A DNA stretch of 64,000 nt. Origin: Brevibacterium sp. XM4083 (GTDB taxonomy: Bacteria > Actinomycetota > Actinomycetes > Actinomycetales > Brevibacteriaceae). Made by a program: the position numbers and the translations under genes. The notes under the pieces were generated by a model, which saw nothing but the letters and a program-made list of their open reading frames with translations, was not told the DNA's origin and searched no databases. Location: positions 62,001 through 126,000 of the forward strand of contig NZ_VFYR02000001.1 of NCBI RefSeq assembly GCF_006489205.2, given 5' to 3'. Positions 25,306 through 33,927 of the stretch are shown in pieces (position 1 is the first letter of the stretch; each line of letters begins with the position of its first letter).

Positions 25306-26364
25306 ATGTCTCACGCACACTCGCCGCTGCCGACCGCAGCGAACAGCAGCCGGGATCCGCGATCGTGGAGCCCGCGCGAACTCGGCCAACGCACCCGGAG
25401 CCTGCGCACTCCGGTCCGGCGCCGCGTGGTGGCTGCGGTCGCTTGCGCGGCAGGGCTCGCTCTGCTCACCGGGTGCACCGGGTCCGGGACCACCTCGGCG
25501 TCCGACGAGACGTCACCCGGCTCCACGACGGTGACAGCGTCACCGACCCCAGCGGGCGAATCGACTGCGACCGCCCCAGCCGACGCTGCGGACTCCGCCT
25601 TCACTCAGCTCGAAGACGACTTCGATGCCCGGGTCGGCGTCTACGCCGTCGATCTCGACACTGGCCGGGAGATCGCCTGGCGCGCAGATGAGAGGTTCGC
25701 GTACGCGTCGACGATCAAGGCGATGGCCTCCGCGGCGCTGCTCGACGAGGTGGGGACGGACGGCCTGAGCAAGGACATCGCGGTCGACGAGGACGACCTC
25801 GTCAGCCACTCGCCGGTGACCGAGACGAACGTCGGGGGCACGATGACACTCGCCGAGCTCTGCGAGGCCGCGATGACGCAAAGCGACAACGGCGCGGCGA
25901 ACCTCATCGTCGCCGAACTCGGGGGACCGGCCTCCTTGGACTCCCGCCTCGACGACCTCGGCGACACCGGAACCACGGTCTCCCGCATCGAACCCGGGCT
26001 CAACGAGGCGACGCCCGGGGATCCGCGCGACACGACGACCCCGCGCGCCTCGGCGAGCAATCTCCGTAAGTACGTCTTCGGAGGAGTGCTCAGCGACGAC
26101 GAGGCGACGACCCTGACCGACTGGATGAAGGCGACCCAGACCGGGGACACCCTCATCCGCGCCGACCTGCCCGAGGAATGGACCGTCGGGGACAAATCCG
26201 GCACCGGGTCCTACGGCTCCCGGAATGACCTCGGCATCATCTGGCCGGACGACGGCGGACCGATCGTCATCTCCGTCCTGTCGTCGAAGAAGGAGAAGGA
26301 CGCCGAGGCGGACGACCGTCTCATCGCACGCGCCGCGGCCTCCGCCGTCGATGCGATCCGGTGA
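25306..26364 (+). CDS. bla: Class A beta-lactamase, lipoprotein
   Basis: A 352-residue class A beta-lactamase. The lipobox LLTGC places the lipidated Cys at 57 after a long basic N-terminus. The catalytic set is complete: Ser135-Thr-Ile-Lys138, Ser193-Asp-Asn195, Glu229 in EPGLN (the Glu166 equivalent) and Lys297-Ser-Gly299 in place of KTG. It hydrolyses beta-lactams outside the membrane; the spectrum cannot be judged. ATG 25306 is chosen over an upstream GTG at 25228 because AGGAAGAGGAGAG directly precedes it. It lies 105 nt behind the penicillin-binding protein, so one operon is likely. Confidence 0.93.
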   Translation: MSHAHSPLPTAANSSRDPRSWSPRELGQRTRSLRTPVRRRVVAAVACAAGLALLTGCTGSGTTSASDETSPGSTTVTASPTPAGESTATAPADAADSAFTQLEDDFDARVGVYAVDLDTGREIAWRADERFAYASTIKAMASAALLDEVGTDGLSKDIAVDEDDLVSHSPVTETNVGGTMTLAELCEAAMTQSDNGAANLIVAELGGPASLDSRLDDLGDTGTTVSRIEPGLNEATPGDPRDTTTPRASASNLRKYVFGGVLSDDEATTLTDWMKATQTGDTLIRADLPEEWTVGDKSGTGSYGSRNDLGIIWPDDGGPIVISVLSSKKEKDAEADDRLIARAAASAVDAIR

Positions 26365-26596
26365 GCCGGCGGGAACGCTCGCCGGGCCGGACGCGCGCAC
26401 GATCGGCGGTGCCTTCGGCAGGGGATGACCGCCTCGGCGATGGGTCGCTGACCACCGACGACGGGGAAAATCTGCGCGGAAGCCTCCCCTGTGTCCAGGT
26501 CAGCTGATAGTCTCAAGCGCGGATCACCTGTAAGGGAAACTTGCCGGCGAGCAACCACCCTGAGTGCACCTTTCCCATGAGCGAACGGAATCAGCG

Positions 26597-27964
26597 ATGT
26601 CCGAGTTCGAATCTGCGTCACGTCCCGGCACCGAACCGGGGTCCGGCACTCCCGAGAAGGAGCGCGGACGGCGACGGTCGATGCTCGTCGCCGCCTTCGG
26701 CACCGTCGTCGAATGGTACGACTTCTCGATCTTCTTCTACGTCGCGACGACGCTGACGAAGGAGTTCTTCGGCGGGCAGGCCGATTCGCTCCTGCTCACT
26801 CTCGGCGTCGGCGCCGCCGGCTTCCTCTTCCGGCCCCTCGGCGCGATGGTCTTCGGCCATCTCGGCGACCGCGTCGGGCGCAAGCAGGCACTCGTCGTCT
26901 CCGCCGTCCTCATGGCCGTCTCGATGCTCGGCATCGCCGTCATGCCCGACTACAACACGATCGGCATCTGGGCGGGTGTCGGCCTCGTCTTCTTCCGCTG
27001 CCTCTCCGGCTTCTCCGTCGGCGCCGAATACACCGGCATCATGGTCTTCCTCATGGAATCGGCCAAGCCCGGCAAACGCGGCGTCGCCGCATCCTGGGCC
27101 GCGGCGAACAGCGAGGTCGGGGCGCTGCTGGCCGTCGGCTCCGGGGCGCTGCTCGCCAACACCCTGTCGACCGAGGCGATGGAGACGTGGGGCTGGCGCG
27201 TGCTCTTCGTCCTCGGCGCGGTGCTCGCCGGTCTCATGGTGCCGTTGCGCCGGATGATGGTGGAGACGGACACCTTCAAGCGCCTGCAGCAGGCGGAGAA
27301 GAAGGACACCGCCCTCCAGCGGTCACCGCTCATCACTGCGCTTCTCGAACAGCCGCGGGCGATCCTCGTCGCCTTCCTCATCTCCTCGATCGGCTCGGTG
27401 AGTTACTTCCTCAACATCACCTACGTCCCCACGTACATCGAGGAGGTCGCGCAGGTGCCGAACTCCGGATCACTGGCGCTCGGCACCGTCGCCGCGGTCG
27501 TCGCGATCGTCGTCACCCCGTTCTTCGGCGTCGCCTCCGACCGGTTCGGACGCAAGATCGCGCTGGCCGGGCTCATGGTCGTCTTCGTCTTCACGACGAT
27601 TCCCGCCTATGTGCTGCTGAGCAACGACTCGGCGGCCATTGCGATCGGCGGCGCGGCCTTCCTCGCGATTCCCGCCGCTGGCTGGAGCGCGGTGGCTGCG
27701 GCGATGATCCCCGAGCAGTTCACCGGCACGAGCCGCTTCTCCGGCATGGCGATCGGCTACAACGTCGCGACCGTCCTCTTCGGCGGGCTCTCCCCGCTCA
27801 TCGCGACCGCGCTGATGAGCTCGACCGGCATCACCCTGGCCCCGGCGATCTACGCGACGGTCGTCGTCATCGTCGCCGGTGTCCCGGCGCTGCTGCTGGC
27901 CCGGAGCATGGGGAAGAAGACGCTCGCCGAGGTCGACGCCGACCGCCACCTCGTCCCGGCGTAG
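26597..27964 (+). CDS. MFS transporter, metabolite:H+ symporter (MHS) family
   Basis: A 455-residue transporter with about 12 helices. The family marks are GTVVEWYDFSIFFY at the first helix and RPLGAMVFGHLGDRVGRK between helices 2 and 3. MHS members carry organic acids, betaines or shikimate with protons. Ahead of an aromatic-acid transporter and the gentisate genes, an aromatic or organic acid is likely, but unproven. A GTG at 26564 would add 11 residues; ATG 26597 fits better. It faces the next transporter gene across a 52-nt spacer with a perfect palindrome. Confidence 0.9.
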   Translation: MSEFESASRPGTEPGSGTPEKERGRRRSMLVAAFGTVVEWYDFSIFFYVATTLTKEFFGGQADSLLLTLGVGAAGFLFRPLGAMVFGHLGDRVGRKQALVVSAVLMAVSMLGIAVMPDYNTIGIWAGVGLVFFRCLSGFSVGAEYTGIMVFLMESAKPGKRGVAASWAAANSEVGALLAVGSGALLANTLSTEAMETWGWRVLFVLGAVLAGLMVPLRRMMVETDTFKRLQQAEKKDTALQRSPLITALLEQPRAILVAFLISSIGSVSYFLNITYVPTYIEEVAQVPNSGSLALGTVAAVVAIVVTPFFGVASDRFGRKIALAGLMVVFVFTTIPAYVLLSNDSAAIAIGGAAFLAIPAAGWSAVAAAMIPEQFTGTSRFSGMAIGYNVATVLFGGLSPLIATALMSSTGITLAPAIYATVVVIVAGVPALLLARSMGKKTLAEVDADRHLVPA

Positions 27965-27988
27965 GACGGGTCGAGGCGGCGCCAGGGG

Positions 27989-28002
27989 CCTCGCCGGCGA
28001 GG
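27989..28002. terminator. CCTCGCCGGCGAGG palindrome between convergent genes
   Basis: A perfect 14-bp palindrome with no loop bases lies between two inward-facing transporter genes. It could help terminate both transcripts, but there is no U-tract. Confidence 0.35.
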
Positions 28003-28016
28003 TGAGGTGCGAAGAG

Positions 28017-29300
28017 TCACGGCACGATGGCCGTGGCCGGCGCAGCCTCCTCGGGGACCCGGTTCCGCTGCCGGCGGCTGAGCACGGTGAGCAGGCCGAG
28101 GACGAGCGCCGAGGCCAGAGCCGACCCGCCGAAGAGAAGGAAGTTCATCGACGGGGCGACCCCCTGCATCCCGAGGAGGATGCCCGAGACCTGCGGGGCG
28201 AGCACCGCGCCGATCCGACCGACGCCGAGCGCCCAGCCCAGCGCAGTGCCGCGCAGATTCTCCGGGTAGTGCGAGGCGATCGCCCCGATGATGAGCGACT
28301 GCGTGCCGTGCGTGCCGATGCCTGCGAGGACGAGCGCGATGTAGATCGCGGCCGTCGCCGTCGTTCCGCTCATCAGGGAGACGAGGGCGACCCCGGCGAC
28401 ACCCGCGGCGACGGTCGCGGTCGGCAGGATGCCGAACCTGTCCCCGGCCCACGCCGTGATCACGGATCCGAGGACGGCGCCGAGGTTGAGCGCGAGGGTG
28501 AATGCGAGCGCGGGTCCGAGGTCGGCTCCGGAGTCGCGCATGATCTTCGGCAGCTGCGTGCCGAGGCCGTACCACGCGAAGAGCGTGAAGAGGGTGGTGA
28601 GGGCGAAGAGGATGGAGAAGGTCAGCCAGTGGGGGCCGAGCAGGGTGCTGAACCCGGCCTTCTCGCGGCCGGCAGGTCCCAGGTCCGTCACCGGTGTGCG
28701 CACGGTCGAGGTCTCCGGCAGCACCTTCCATGCGACGGCGAGGAGGATGAAGGACACTGCGGTGATCCAGAACATCGACCGCCACCCGAACGCGGGGATG
28801 AGGGCCAGCCCGGTCAGTGCGGCGATGGCCCCGCCGATCGGCACCCCCGACATCATCAGGGTCGCCATGGACCCGCGCCAGCGCGGGGGAATGAGCTCAG
28901 CGGTGAGCGCATTGGCCGAGGGCACGAGTCCGCCGAGGCCGAGCCCGGCGATGAGGCGCAGCGCCCCGAAGACCCCGGGGCTCGGGGCGAGGGCGCAGAG
29001 GACGGTGGCGACGGCGAAGACGATGACGCACACGAGGATCGTCCGCCTTCGGCCGAGTGTGTCGGCCAGGCGGCCGGCGACGACCGCGCCGATCATCATG
29101 CCGAGGAACGCGAGCGATCCGAGGGTGCCCGCCGATCCCGGCGTCAGCCCCCAATCAGTGGTTTCGATGAGTGAGTTCTGCACGGCGCCGTAGACGATGA
29201 GGTCGTATCCGTCCATGACGATGAGAAGCCAGCAGATGATGACAGCCGCCCAGCGGTGCGCTTCGCTGCGCACCGGGGCCTTGAGCGTGGTCTCGGTCAT
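28017..29300 (-). CDS. MFS transporter, aromatic acid:H+ symporter family
   Basis: A 427-residue, 12-helix transporter. The DGYDL motif in helix 1 (Asp30) and GRLADTLGRRR between helices 2 and 3 are signatures of the AAHS family, which imports protocatechuate, benzoate, gentisate or 3-hydroxybenzoate. Divergence from the IclR regulator that neighbours the gentisate operon points to gentisate or 3-hydroxybenzoate. ATG 29300 is preferred to 29342: a minus-strand TACGGT lies 7 nt upstream, fitting a leaderless message. The 17-bp dyad found at both promoters (29342-29358) lies between this gene and IclR. Confidence 0.9.
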   Translation of the reverse strand: MTETTLKAPVRSEAHRWAAVIICWLLIVMDGYDLIVYGAVQNSLIETTDWGLTPGSAGTLGSLAFLGMMIGAVVAGRLADTLGRRRTILVCVIVFAVATVLCALAPSPGVFGALRLIAGLGLGGLVPSANALTAELIPPRWRGSMATLMMSGVPIGGAIAALTGLALIPAFGWRSMFWITAVSFILLAVAWKVLPETSTVRTPVTDLGPAGREKAGFSTLLGPHWLTFSILFALTTLFTLFAWYGLGTQLPKIMRDSGADLGPALAFTLALNLGAVLGSVITAWAGDRFGILPTATVAAGVAGVALVSLMSGTTATAAIYIALVLAGIGTHGTQSLIIGAIASHYPENLRGTALGWALGVGRIGAVLAPQVSGILLGMQGVAPSMNFLLFGGSALASALVLGLLTVLSRRQRNRVPEEAAPATAIVP

Positions 29301-29341
29301 GGGTGACACCGTAAGGAGCGTGTGAATCCGATCACGAGACA

Positions 29342-29358
29342 ATTCTGCTCTGCGGAAT
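29342..29358. promoter_or_regulatory. Proposed IclR operator, copy 1
   Basis: ATTCTGCTCTGCGGAAT is a 17-bp dyad with arms ATTCTG and CGGAAT (one mismatch) and a 5-bp spacer, placed between the divergent transporter and IclR genes. A copy with perfect arms stands before the gentisate operon (30932-30948). Confidence 0.65.
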
Positions 29359-29370
29359 CTGTGAGTCGGT

Positions 29371-29376
29371 TACGGT
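29371..29376 (+). promoter_or_regulatory. Leaderless-type -10 (TACGGT) for the IclR gene
   Basis: TACGGT is followed by TGGGCT and then ATG 29383. No ribosome site is visible, so a leaderless message is expected. Confidence 0.55.
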
Positions 29377-29382
29377 TGGGCT

Positions 29383-30219
29383 ATGCCGCAGCACTTCAGC
29401 ATCGTCAAACGCCCTGACCATGCCATCGAATCCGTCGACAACGCCCTGCTGCTCATCGATCTGCTGCGCCGTCATCCGCAGGAGGGGGTGCGGGTCGCCG
29501 ATGTCGCCGATTACCTCGGGGTCGCGCCGTCGAGCGCGCACCGGCTGCTCTCGACCCTGCTCTACCGCGGGTTCGTCACCCGGGGCACCGCCCGCCAGTA
29601 CCGGGCGGGACCGGCGCTCGGCGTCGCCGATTCGCAGGGCACCCAGTCCGTGCCCGGTCCCGTCCTCGACGTCCTCGCGCAGCTGAGCGCTGACACCGGG
29701 GAGACCGTCTCGCTGCTGCGCCGCCGCGGGGTGAGTGTCGAGTTCCTCACGACCGTCGAATCCCGGCAGCGTCTGCGCGTGGGGGAGCGGACGGGGACCG
29801 TGCTGCCGGCGCGGCTGACCTCGGGCGGCAAGGCCCTGCTCGCCGCCCTCGACGATGCGTCGATCCGGTCGCTCTACGCCGGGGGACGGACCCCGGCCGA
29901 ACGCCTCGCCGCCCACGACCTCGTCAGACTGCTTGCGGAGATGACGGATGTGCGCCGCGTCGGCTATGCCCTCAACCTCCGCCAGACCGAGGCCGACATC
30001 AGCGCCCTCGGGATCGCTGTGCCCCGCGCCGCGGGCCTGCCGCCGCAGAACGCGGTGGCGCTCAGCGCACCGGCGGTGCGGACGAAGCAGCTGATCTCGG
30101 AGTCCTCGATCGACCTCGTGCGCCGCGCCTGTGCCGATCTGGCGCGCATCGCGGCGGAGATCGACAACCCGGAGCCCGGGAGCGCAGCCGAGCCCGACGG
30201 CGCGGCCGATACCGATTGA
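29383..30219 (+). CDS. IclR family regulator of gentisate genes
   Basis: A 278-residue regulator. The N-terminal winged helix is clear (VADVADYLGVAPSSAHRLLSTL, then YRGFVTRG). The C-terminal effector domain has the usual pattern: ETVSLLRRRG, LPARLTSGGKALLAAL, and a final GIAVPRAAGLPPQNAVALSA. IclR relatives commonly control aromatic catabolism. Position between a transporter and the gentisate operon, and shared 17-bp dyads, make gentisate control likely; whether it activates or represses is not readable. The start fits a leaderless transcript. Confidence 0.88.
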   Translation: MPQHFSIVKRPDHAIESVDNALLLIDLLRRHPQEGVRVADVADYLGVAPSSAHRLLSTLLYRGFVTRGTARQYRAGPALGVADSQGTQSVPGPVLDVLAQLSADTGETVSLLRRRGVSVEFLTTVESRQRLRVGERTGTVLPARLTSGGKALLAALDDASIRSLYAGGRTPAERLAAHDLVRLLAEMTDVRRVGYALNLRQTEADISALGIAVPRAAGLPPQNAVALSAPAVRTKQLISESSIDLVRRACADLARIAAEIDNPEPGSAAEPDGAADTD

Positions 30220-30583
30220 CCCGCGCGAGCGGTCTCGCGCTCGTACACTGATCGCCCTGCCGTCTCTTCGTCGCCGCATGAGGTTCAGGAATGGCTCTTC
30301 AACTCCAGGACGAAATGGTCAGGTGTGCCCGCGCAGAATCTGCCCAGAACGACCTCAGCACGGCTGCGACCAGCCCAGCACGACTGCGACCAGCCCAGCG
30401 CGACCCCGCACGCCCGGCCGCCCAGCCCAGCGCGGCTGTGACCGGCCCAGCACGGCGCCGTGCGTCCAGCCGCCCCGTGCACTGACGCGGTGGAGCGACA
30501 CCTACGCGGTGAACCGACACCTACGCGGTGAACCGACACCTACTCGCCGAACCGACGTTTCCGGTGCCCCGCGCTGCCGTTCT

Positions 30584-30634
30584 CCGGACGCAGAGTGTCG
30601 ATCATCGAGTCCGAAATCGACACTCTGCGTCCGG
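30584..30634. repeat. Perfect 19-bp inverted repeat
   Basis: CCGGACGCAGAGTGTCGAT (30584-30602) pairs exactly with 30616-30634 across a 13-nt loop. It lies about 365 nt past the IclR stop codon and 400 nt before the next gene. It may be a terminator-like hairpin or a mobile palindrome; there is no U-tract. Confidence 0.6.
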
Positions 30635-30931
30635 AACTCCGGCAGAGGTGCGGGGAGGCATGCTCCTTGCGAGCGCGACCCGGTGGCATCCCGATGGTGC
30701 ACGGGAAACCTGAACCCGCCCGCCGAAAATCGGACCATACCGACCTGAGGTCCCGCCGCCGTTACGCCGCCACCGTCACGCCGCCGCCGCCTCGGAGACG
30801 CAGTCACGGAGACGCCGACACGGCTGCGTGACGTCACGCCACCACCGACACGCCGCCGCCGTCACGTCGCCACCGCCCCGGAGACGCCGACACGGCCGCG
30901 TGTCGTCGCACCGCCTCGGCGCTCCCGGCAG

Positions 30932-30948
30932 ATTCCGTCCAGCGGAAT
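30932..30948. promoter_or_regulatory. Proposed IclR operator, copy 2
   Basis: ATTCCGTCCAGCGGAAT has perfect ATTCCG/CGGAAT arms around a 5-bp spacer, the same geometry as 29342-29358. It lies about 28 bp before TAGCCT (30977-30982), a possible -10 for the gentisate operon, so it would cover or abut the -35. Confidence 0.65.
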
Positions 30949-31018
30949 GTGCTCCCGCCCGCGCCCTGATCCTCGATAGCCTCGGCGCAGAATCAGCACT
31001 GCGGCCGAGGAGGTCCCG

Positions 31019-32122
31019 ATGACGCGCCCTGCACCGACGATGACGAACCCAGATCCCACCGCGGAGGAAGCCGCGGAACTCGACGCGATGTACCAGACGA
31101 TGGCCGCGGAGAACATGATCCCGCTGTGGACGCAGCTCGACGAGCTCATGCCGCCGACCCCCGCCTCGGCGGCGGTGCCGCACCTCTGGCAGTGGAAGAC
31201 GCTGCTGCCGCTGGCCGAACGCGCCGGCGACCTCGTGCCCGTCGGCCGCGGAGGGGAGCGCCGCGCGATCGCGCTGGCCAACCCCGGCCTCGGCGGGGCC
31301 CCGTTCGCGACGCCGACGCTGTGGGCGGCGATCCAATACCTCGGCGGGCATGAGGTCGCCCCTGAGCACCGGCACTCGCAGAACGCGTTCCGCTTCGTCG
31401 TCGAAGGGGAGGGCGTGTGGACGGTCGTCAACGGCGATCCCGTGCGGATGTCACGCGGGGACTTCCTGCTCACCCCGGGCTGGAACTTCCACGGACACCA
31501 CAACGAGACCGATCAGCCGATGGCGTGGATCGACGGCCTCGACATTCCCTTCGTCCACTACGCCGACACGTCGTTCTTCGAGTTCGGCATCGACCGGGTC
31601 ACCGACGAATCGACCCCGGACATCTCCCGGTCCGAGCGACTGTGGGGCCATCCGGGTCTGCGGCCGCTCTCGGGACTGGCGAACACTGTGAGCTCGCCGA
31701 TCGGCGCCTACCGCTGGGAGCACACCGACCGCGCGCTCACCGAACAGCTGCGACTCGAGGACGAGGGCTTCCCCGCGACCGTCGGCCAGGGCCATGCGGC
31801 GATCCGCTACGTCAATCCGACGACCGGCGGGGACGTCATGCCGACGATCCGCGCCGAGTTCCATCGCCTGCGCGCAGGCACGAAGACCCCGGTGACCAGG
31901 CGCGTCGGCTCCGAAGTCGTCCAGGTCTTCGACGGACGGGGACGCATCCTCGTCGACGACCGGACGTTCGCGGTGGAGAAGGGCGACCTCGTCGTCCTCC
32001 CCTCGTGGTCGGCGGTGAGCGTGGAGGCCGACACCGGCCTCGACCTCTTCGCGTTCAACGACCGCCCCATCATCGAGACCCTGAATTTCGCTCGCACCCA
32101 CGTCGAAGGAGAACACCAGTGA
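31019..32122 (+). CDS. Gentisate 1,2-dioxygenase
   Basis: A 367-residue bicupin dioxygenase. The iron site is in the N-terminal cupin: PEHRHSQNAFRFVVEG (His117, His119) with a third His near 158-160 (GWNFHGHHN). The second cupin begins near residue 275. The enzyme cleaves gentisate with O2 to maleylpyruvate in the cytoplasm. The next two genes encode the following steps, and an AAHS transporter and IclR regulator are upstream, so substrate assignment is strong. GAGGAGG lies 5 nt before ATG 31019. The hydroxylase that would make gentisate is not in the window. Confidence 0.95.
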   Translation: MTRPAPTMTNPDPTAEEAAELDAMYQTMAAENMIPLWTQLDELMPPTPASAAVPHLWQWKTLLPLAERAGDLVPVGRGGERRAIALANPGLGGAPFATPTLWAAIQYLGGHEVAPEHRHSQNAFRFVVEGEGVWTVVNGDPVRMSRGDFLLTPGWNFHGHHNETDQPMAWIDGLDIPFVHYADTSFFEFGIDRVTDESTPDISRSERLWGHPGLRPLSGLANTVSSPIGAYRWEHTDRALTEQLRLEDEGFPATVGQGHAAIRYVNPTTGGDVMPTIRAEFHRLRAGTKTPVTRRVGSEVVQVFDGRGRILVDDRTFAVEKGDLVVLPSWSAVSVEADTGLDLFAFNDRPIIETLNFARTHVEGEHQ

Positions 32123-33072
32123 GACTTGCCACCATCGCCACCGGAACCCCCGCCGCCGGAACCGGCCCCGCCTCGGCCGCCGCCGTGCTCAGCGGCGATG
32201 ACTACCTCGTCATCGACGGCTTCACCGACGTCGGCGAGCTGCTCGCCACCGAGAACTGGGAGGCCACCGTCGCCGAGGCGGTCGCGAACCCCGCGGCGAC
32301 CGTGCCCGCTGCCGACGCCGAGGTGCTCCAGCTCATCACGCGCCCGGGCAAGATCATCTGCGTGGGGCTCAACTACCGCAGCCACATCCTCGAGATGGGA
32401 CGCGACCTGCCCGCCTACCCGACGCTGTTCGCGAAGTTCGCCGAGACGCTGACCGGACCCTACGCCGACGTCCCGTTCGCTCCGGAGGACCCCGAGCTCG
32501 ACTGGGAGGGCGAGCTCGTCGTCGTCATCGGCAGGTCGGTCCGCCGCGTCGATGAGACCGAGGCGGCTGCGGCGATCGCCGGCTACACGATCGCCAACGA
32601 CATTTCGATGCGCGGCTGGCAGTTCCGGACGAAGGAATGGCTGCAGGGCAAGATGTGGGAGGACTCGACCCCGCTCGGTCCGGTCCTGACCACCGCTGAT
32701 GACTTCGACCCCGCCGAGGCGGTGCTCACGACCACCGTCAACGGCGAGGTCATGCAGGAGCATGCGATCGGCGACCTCGTGTTCTCCCCCGCTCACCTCG
32801 TCTCCTACATCTCGACGATGATCACGCTCGAACCCGGCGACATCATCCTCACCGGGACCCCCGGCGGGGTCGGGCGGGCCCGTGACCCGCAGGTCTACCT
32901 CTCAGTCGGCGACGAGGTGACCGTGTCGATCGACGGGATCGGACAGATCGCCAACCGGATCGTCGACGCGTCCGATCCCGGCGAACCCGCTGCCGGCCGC
33001 CTCGCGGCGGCGGGCAATGCCGTCGACGCGGGCAGTGCCGTCGACGCAGGCAGCGCCGTCAACGCAGGCTGA
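32119..33072 (+). CDS. Fumarylacetoacetate hydrolase family; likely fumarylpyruvate hydrolase
   Basis: A 317-residue FAH-fold enzyme. The metal site is visible: Glu130 and Glu132 in DWEGELVVVIGR and Asp161 in NDISMRGWQFR, with the end marker GDIILTGTPGGVG. In the gentisate pathway such an enzyme splits fumarylpyruvate to fumarate and pyruvate; position between the dioxygenase and isomerase genes supports this. The start is GTG 32119, overlapping the dioxygenase stop as GTGA, with AAGGAG 7 nt upstream. The C-terminus ends in a small repeat (VDAGSAVDAGSAVNAG) that looks like recent local duplication. Confidence 0.93.
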   Translation: MRLATIATGTPAAGTGPASAAAVLSGDDYLVIDGFTDVGELLATENWEATVAEAVANPAATVPAADAEVLQLITRPGKIICVGLNYRSHILEMGRDLPAYPTLFAKFAETLTGPYADVPFAPEDPELDWEGELVVVIGRSVRRVDETEAAAAIAGYTIANDISMRGWQFRTKEWLQGKMWEDSTPLGPVLTTADDFDPAEAVLTTTVNGEVMQEHAIGDLVFSPAHLVSYISTMITLEPGDIILTGTPGGVGRARDPQVYLSVGDEVTVSIDGIGQIANRIVDASDPGEPAAGRLAAAGNAVDAGSAVDAGSAVNAG

Positions 33073-33077
33073 GGCCC

Positions 33078-33815
33078 ATGGTCGCCCGACACGATCTCAC
33101 GACTGATCCCGAACTCCGGGACGAACTGCTCACCGTCCGCCGCGGCACGGCGTTCTTCGCCCGGAAGGTCACCGAACTCTCCGACGCCGACTTCGATGAG
33201 CCGAGCCTCCTGCCCGGTTGGTCGCGGCGCCACCTCATCGCCCACGTCGGCTACAACGCCCGCGCCCTGACGCGCCTCGTCCAGTGGGCCAACACCGGTG
33301 TCGAGACGCCGATGTACGACTCGTCCGAGGCTCGCGACGCCGAGATCGACTTCGGTGCGACCCTGCCCGTGCGCGCCCTGCGCCATCTCATCGAGCATGC
33401 CGCGATCAGCCTCGACGTCGAATGGCGCGACAGCCCGGATGCGGCGTGGGAGGCGAGAGTGCGCACCGCGCAGGGACGGGAGGTTCCGGCCCGGGAGACC
33501 GTGTGGATGCGGACCCGCGAGGTCTGGCTCCACGCGATCGACCTCGACAACGGGGCGCGCTTCTCCGACGTCCCCGGCCCCGTCCTCTCCCGGCTCCTCC
33601 GCGACATCACGGGAGCCTGGCGAGCCCGGGGCACCGACACGGGACTCGTCGTCGCGGTCGACGGATGGCCAGACCGCCTCGGCGATGTCGAGTCCGACTC
33701 CCCGACCATCGTCAGCGGGGAGCTGCCGGATCTCGTCCGCTGGGCATCGGGTCGCGGTGACACCGGAGTGGCGTCATCGACGGGAGAGATCCCACCGGCG
33801 CCGAGGTGGATCTAG
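33078..33815 (+). CDS. Maleylpyruvate isomerase, mycothiol-dependent type
   Basis: A 245-residue DinB-like isomerase. The zinc ligands His56, Glu148 and His152 (HLIAHVGYN, MRTREVWLHAIDLD) have the spacing reported for the Corynebacterium glutamicum enzyme (52, 144, 148). It converts maleylpyruvate to fumarylpyruvate using mycothiol, which also supports an actinobacterial host. It begins 5 nt after the hydrolase gene, the third gene of the operon. A strong hairpin 30 nt after its stop ends the operon. Confidence 0.95.
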   Translation: MVARHDLTTDPELRDELLTVRRGTAFFARKVTELSDADFDEPSLLPGWSRRHLIAHVGYNARALTRLVQWANTGVETPMYDSSEARDAEIDFGATLPVRALRHLIEHAAISLDVEWRDSPDAAWEARVRTAQGREVPARETVWMRTREVWLHAIDLDNGARFSDVPGPVLSRLLRDITGAWRARGTDTGLVVAVDGWPDRLGDVESDSPTIVSGELPDLVRWASGRGDTGVASSTGEIPPAPRWI

Positions 33816-33845
33816 CCGTCCCCGGTGAGGGGACGGAACCGCCGG

Positions 33846-33887
33846 CGAGAGGCTCACCTGCAGCGATCACCGCAGGTGAGCCTCTCG
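33846..33887. terminator. Strong 16-bp hairpin, shared terminator
   Basis: CGAGAGGCTCACCTGC (33846-33861) is exactly complementary to 33872-33887 with a 10-nt loop. It lies between the gentisate operon and purB, which converge, and would serve both. Confidence 0.75.
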
Positions 33888-33927
33888 TCGGCCCCGGAGG
33901 AGACTCCCCGGTGCGGGACGTGCGGGT

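Larger units (their letters stand above)
30220..31018. repeat. 799-nt repeat-rich gap before the gentisate operon
   Basis: Four repeat blocks occur. A 20-bp unit CTGCGACCAGCCCAGCACGA is repeated from 30364 and decays to about 30475. A 19-bp unit CGACACCTACGCGGTGAAC starts at 30496, 30515 and 30534. A perfect 19-bp inverted repeat lies at 30584-30634. A 72-bp-period duplication of GGAGACGCCGACACGGC starts at 30808 and 30880. The promoter and operator of the operon occupy the last 90 nt. No credible gene is seen on either strand. Confidence 0.75.
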
